In this document: positions 60,838 to 64,000 of the stretch, piece by piece
Layout of the letters: each line of letters starts with the position of its first letter
Position numbering within the stretch: position 1 is the first letter of the stretch
Assembly: GCF_003259935.1 (NCBI RefSeq)
Contig: NZ_QLMH01000008.1
Location: 62,001 to 126,000, forward strand
Length of the DNA stretch: 64,000 bases
Origin: Paranoxybacillus vitaminiphilus
GTDB lineage: Bacteria; Bacillota; Bacilli; Bacillales; Anoxybacillaceae
Direction: 5' to 3'
Made by a program: the position numbers and the translations under genes
Notes under the pieces: generated by a model
What the model was told of the DNA's origin: nothing
Seen by the model: the letters and a program-made list of their open reading frames with translations, nothing else
Database searches by the model: none

Positions 60838-61197
60838 ATGATTTCAAAACGATTATCCAAGCTAAGAAAAGAAAAAAATTGGTCATTGCAATATACAGCA
60901 AATCAGCTTGGCATCGCAAAAAGCACATATGCCGGCTATGAATCGGGATATCGTCAACCTTCTTTAGAAGCATTAAAAGAACTAGCCATCTTGTTCGAAA
61001 CATCTGTCGATTATTTGCTAGGTATGACAGAAACCTATACAGGTGAGCGTGATACTCTTGAGCTAACAGGCAAAGATATCTTGAGCCAAATCGGTTTGAC
61101 AATAGACGGAAAATCTCTTTCACAAGACGAACTCAATCAATTTATCGCCTTTATTCGTCTAAAGCGGGAAATGGAAGCAAATGAAAATAAAGGTTAA
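60838..61197 (+). CDS. XRE-family transcriptional regulator
   Basis: A 119-aa protein. Helix-turn-helix at residues 5-60 (RLSKLRKEKNWSLQYTANQL, KSTYAGYESGYRQPSLEALK), then a short helical tail that may dimerise (SQDELNQFIAFIRLKREMEA). CAGGAGAG precedes the ATG. It is like chromosomal SinR/SlrR or ICE/phage-type repressors in size, but no mobile element surrounds it. Target unknown. Confidence 0.83.
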   Translation: MISKRLSKLRKEKNWSLQYTANQLGIAKSTYAGYESGYRQPSLEALKELAILFETSVDYLLGMTETYTGERDTLELTGKDILSQIGLTIDGKSLSQDELNQFIAFIRLKREMEANENKG

Positions 61198-61212
61198 TCT
61201 TTGTACCAAAAA

Positions 61213-61258
61213 GTAGATGTCTCAAAAGCAAAGTATCAGACACCACAATTATTGTACA
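61213..61258. repeat. Half copy of the palindromic repeat (copy 13)
   Basis: AGATGTCTCAAAAGCAAAGT ATCAGACACCACAATTATTG has the left-half order of the family (GTCTCA, CAAAGTATCAGAC, CACAAT), but no right arm follows. Confidence 0.5.
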
Positions 61259-61317
61259 TGATGCTTAATAAGTACGACGATAGATTTTAACAGCTTCTTT
61301 TGCTAGCGAGTCGTTCA

Positions 61318-61345
61318 GGGGACAGCGCATAATAGCGTTGCCCCC
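61318..61345 (+). terminator. Hairpin after the XRE regulator gene
   Basis: GGGGACAGCGC/GCGTTGCCCCC stem with mismatches, then TTATTCGTTTTC on the plus strand. Weak U-run. Confidence 0.5.
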
Positions 61346-61402
61346 TTATTCGTTTTCTAAACCTCCAGCAAAGATGCAGATGTGCTTGTTTCTATGCAAA
61401 AG

Positions 61403-62128
61403 CTATAATTCTAATTTTTTCCGCAATAATTTAACATAATTGCGGCTGACTGGAATTTTATCTGAAACCCCGGTCAATGTTAGCTGGTATGCCCCATTAA
61501 ACCATGGTGTTAATTGTTCGACTTTCTCAATATTAACGAGATAACTTTTATGAGTACGGAAAAACAGGTTATCCTTTAATTTTTGTTCCAGTTCCTTTAA
61601 AGGAACTTTCGTATGATACGTTTTTTGCTTTGTCACAATCACTGTTTCTTTTGTTTCGCGGTAGCAATACAAAATATCATGCGGCGAGACATAGACAATA
61701 CGTTCATCTTCCTCAATCGCTAACTTGCGAATCGGAATTTCAGAAAATGGTTCACGTTCTTTTTGAAATTGGCGAATGAGGCGCATAACCGTTTCATTCA
61801 CTTGGGCTTCATCGAACGGTTTTAACAAATAATCGACCGCCTCATACCGAAATGCTTCCACCGCATAGTTAGGGTACGCTGTAGCAAAGACAATTCTTGG
61901 CGGCTGCTTCAACTGCTGCAACATTTCCGCCAGGCTTAACCCTGACATTTCTCCGATTTCAATATCGAGAAAAACCACATCAGGCTGAAATCTCAACAGC
62001 TTCTCTAAAGCGCTTTCCCCACAATCCGCTTCAGCAACGATGTCGATTTGCTGATAAGCATTTAAAAGATGTTTGAGTTCCTCGCGGCTCAGCGGTTCAT
62101 CATCAACAACCATCACTCGAATGCGCAA
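61403..62128 (-). CDS. lytT: LytTR response regulator
   Basis: A receiver domain at 1-120 (VVDDEPLSREE, phospho-Asp in PDVVFLDIEIG, KPFDEAQ Lys) and a LytTR DNA-binding domain at about 135-240 (FFRTHKSYLVNIEKVEQLTP). It overlaps lytS by 26 bp. AGAAAGGGGG favours a TTG at 62128, giving MRIRVMVVDDEP; a GTG at 62134 is also possible. LytST systems in bacilli respond to pyruvate and control lrgAB/pftAB-type genes, none of which is in the window. Confidence 0.9.
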   Translation of the reverse strand: MRIRVMVVDDEPLSREELKHLLNAYQQIDIVAEADCGESALEKLLRFQPDVVFLDIEIGEMSGLSLAEMLQQLKQPPRIVFATAYPNYAVEAFRYEAVDYLLKPFDEAQVNETVMRLIRQFQKEREPFSEIPIRKLAIEEDERIVYVSPHDILYCYRETKETVIVTKQKTYHTKVPLKELEQKLKDNLFFRTHKSYLVNIEKVEQLTPWFNGAYQLTLTGVSDKIPVSRNYVKLLRKKLEL

Positions 62129-63884
62129 CAGCACATATCCCCCTTTCTTCCTGCTTGTATGGAATAACAAGCTGAACAGTTGTGCCTTTCCCCTCTTGAG
62201 ATATAATCAATAGTTTCGCATGCTCTCCAAGCAGCGATTTTAGCCGTTCATTGACATTATATAATCCAATTCCCGCTCCAGATTGTGAAGCGACGGGCTT
62301 TTGCAATAAACGGGCCACTTGTTCCTTTCCCATCCCTTTTCCATTATCTGAAACGGCAATTTCTACGAACGAACCGCGCGATTTAACAGAGATCACAATT
62401 TCACTTCCTTTTTTCATATGGCGCAGTCCGTGTTTCACCGCATTTTCCACAAGCGGCTGAAGCGTCATTGTCGGCAATGTTAACTGCTCATATCCTTCCT
62501 CAATTTCATAAAAGACGCGCAATTTATCTTGAAACCTTGCTTCTTCGATCGTTAAATAAGCGCGAACATGCTTTAGTTCTTCTTCCAGAGTGGACAACAT
62601 CTCTGTGGCACCGACTAAATTTTTGCGAAAATAATGAGCTAACGACAAAAGAAGTTGTCTTGCCCGATTCGGATCAATTCGAATGTATGACACAATGGTA
62701 TTTAAGGCATTAAATAAAAAATGGGGGTGCACTTGGGCATGGAGCGCTTTAATTTGCGCCTCCTTCATCAGCTGATAATACTTTTCCGCCTCTGCAATTT
62801 CCAGCTGTAAACTTAAAAGCGAAGATAAACCTTTCACAAATTCAAAAGTAATCGACGATAAATCTGCTTCTGAGCGAAAATAAAATTTCAATGTACCCAC
62901 TGTTTCATCTTTTTTCTTTAGCGGAGCAATAATCTCCTTATGTAATGGACAATCAACATGGCGGCAAATGACTCGATTATGAACAATGAGCATTTCGCCT
63001 GTTTCAATTACCTTTCGCGTCGTTTCCGTTTGAATCGGCTCACCTGCAACATGATGATCACTGCCAGCTCCGACATGAGCAAGAATACGTGTTTTGTCTG
63101 TCACCGCCACCGCAATCGACGAAACTTCTTTTATAAAAAGTTCACAAATCGCTTTTGCTGATTGCGGCGTTAATCCATTGCGAAGATAACTGACGGTCGC
63201 TTCGGCAAGCCGCATTGCTTTTTCAGCCTGCAGCGCTCCCGCTTTTTCTTCTTCTTGAAAGACATTACGAATGACTAAAATAAAAATTGCACAGCCAAGA
63301 CCGTTGGCAACAACCATGGGAATTCCAATCGCTTCTACTAGCATCCATGCATGTTCAAACGGTTTAGCCATCAAAAGAATCACACACATTTGCAAAGCTT
63401 CTGCTCCCATGCCGACCACAAGCGCCATCAATGGTGAAAACGCGGCAACCCCTTTTTTGCGATGATGAACAAATCCGGCAATCGCTCCGGCAATCATCGT
63501 CGAGACGCCACAAGCAACAGCAGTAAATCCCCCAAGAAACAGGCGATGAATTCCGGCAATCAATCCTGCACCTAATCCAACCCGCCAACCACAAAGCAAA
63601 CCGGCAATCACAACTCCGATAACACGTGAATTTGCCAATGCTTCATCCTTTTTAAGCGCCCATGCCCATTTCGATATCTCTGATGTGCCGACATGTACCG
63701 TTAATCCTGTATATGTGCCGACAATACCAAAAAGACCAAAGATGAGCATAATCGTAAAACGCTGTGTTTTTCCGACATCTTGTTGGTAAATAAGGCGGCG
63801 GAAATAAGGAAGGCGGGTCAGCAAAAAGGCAACCATCACAATGATGCCAAGCCGCTCAAACATCGAGAGAAACAGCTGCCACAT
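62103..63884 (-). CDS. lytS: LytS-type sensor histidine kinase
   Basis: A 593-aa kinase: a 5TM-LYT domain with about six membrane segments at 1-205 (NSRVIGVVIAGLLCGWRVGL), a GAF-like domain at about 225-355 (DCPLHKEIIAPLKKKDETVG), a phosphoacceptor His in QVHPHFLFNALN near 378, and a HATPase (LVENAVKHGL, VSDNGKGMG, GAGIGLYNVNERL). GAGGTG suits the second of two near ATGs, at 63884. Cotranscribed with lytT. Confidence 0.92.
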   Translation of the reverse strand: MWQLFLSMFERLGIIVMVAFLLTRLPYFRRLIYQQDVGKTQRFTIMLIFGLFGIVGTYTGLTVHVGTSEISKWAWALKKDEALANSRVIGVVIAGLLCGWRVGLGAGLIAGIHRLFLGGFTAVACGVSTMIAGAIAGFVHHRKKGVAAFSPLMALVVGMGAEALQMCVILLMAKPFEHAWMLVEAIGIPMVVANGLGCAIFILVIRNVFQEEEKAGALQAEKAMRLAEATVSYLRNGLTPQSAKAICELFIKEVSSIAVAVTDKTRILAHVGAGSDHHVAGEPIQTETTRKVIETGEMLIVHNRVICRHVDCPLHKEIIAPLKKKDETVGTLKFYFRSEADLSSITFEFVKGLSSLLSLQLEIAEAEKYYQLMKEAQIKALHAQVHPHFLFNALNTIVSYIRIDPNRARQLLLSLAHYFRKNLVGATEMLSTLEEELKHVRAYLTIEEARFQDKLRVFYEIEEGYEQLTLPTMTLQPLVENAVKHGLRHMKKGSEIVISVKSRGSFVEIAVSDNGKGMGKEQVARLLQKPVASQSGAGIGLYNVNERLKSLLGEHAKLLIISQEGKGTTVQLVIPYKQEERGICAVAHSSDGC

Positions 63885-63964
63885 CGACATTCACCTCTAT
63901 TTTTTATCATTCGCTTTACACATAGCCAACGAATGCATCGAATCTCAAGAAACATATAGAAAAA

Positions 63965-63993
63965 AGAACAGTCACGAACAATCCGACTGCTCT
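63965..63993 (-). terminator. Terminator at the right edge
   Basis: AGAACAGTC/GACTGCTCT stem with one G-T type change; TTTTTTC follows on the minus strand. It probably ends a minus-strand gene whose stop lies beyond the window. Confidence 0.65.
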
Positions 63994-64000
63994 TATCAAA

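Noticed and set aside
1-64000. CRISPR arrays, tRNA, rRNA, prophage or restriction-modification genes
   Set aside because: I looked for regularly spaced direct repeats, cloverleaf-like and rRNA-like sequence and for typical phage or defence families and found none.

Overview
The window is a chromosomal segment of a spore-forming Bacillaceae bacterium. It is low to moderate in GC, with strong Shine-Dalgarno sites and frequent TTG/GTG starts. Gene order follows the Bacillus subtilis ypmS-ypmR-ypmQ-degV-ypmP-ilvA, thyB-dfrA-ypjP and ilvD-ypgR-ypgQ-bsaA-metA blocks. Protein similarity, a homologue of the Pro-Pro endopeptidase known from Geobacillus thermodenitrificans, and abundant IS605-like end hairpins suggest the Geobacillus/Parageobacillus/Anoxybacillus group. 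That is inference; no rRNA is present to confirm it.

Layout. 1-2.1 kb: plsY and an rsmF-type rRNA methyltransferase. 2.2-14 kb (mostly minus strand): ypmS/R/Q, a DegV protein, ypmP, ilvA with a CodY-like box, dfrA and thyA separated by a large hairpin, a secreted Pro-Pro endopeptidase, a glutamate symporter with a frameshifted C-terminus, ypjP and an aminotransferase. 14-31 kb: small conserved proteins, a methyltransferase, brxA, ilvD, two divergent DUF4183 proteins, a Fur-box-controlled small cysteine protein, ypgR, an ABC-F ATPase, ypgQ, bsaA, a HAD-Nudix fusion, fhs and metA. 31-45 kb: rraA, an M20 amidohydrolase, a GNAT protein, topB, an ArsR/short-chain dehydrogenase pair, an aldo-keto reductase, a secreted PepF, and yidC2 behind a MifM-like leader peptide. 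45-64 kb: a KinB-like kinase, a FabG-like reductase, a four-gene ATP-grasp/DUF350/lipoprotein operon, a YcgQ/YcgR-like permease pair (one gene carrying an amber codon), the fru operon, a chemoreceptor, an ACT-malic enzyme, an XRE regulator and lytST.

Between the genes lie two dispersed repeat families. One is an imperfect palindrome of about 40-135 bp (13 copies seen), usually at gene 3' ends, whose outer arms differ between copies but still pair. The other is a hairpin of about 65 bp (five copies plus one relic) that looks like a lone end of an IS200/IS605-type element; no tnpA or tnpB is present. A 182-bp MITE-like element and several gene remnants complete the accessory DNA. No rRNA, tRNA, CRISPR array or prophage was seen.

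The strongest regulatory find is the leader ORF upstream of yidC2. Its last codons form a perfect 13-bp stem with the yidC2 Shine-Dalgarno sequence, which is the architecture of the B. subtilis mifM-yqjG membrane-insertion sensor, although the peptide sequence looks different.
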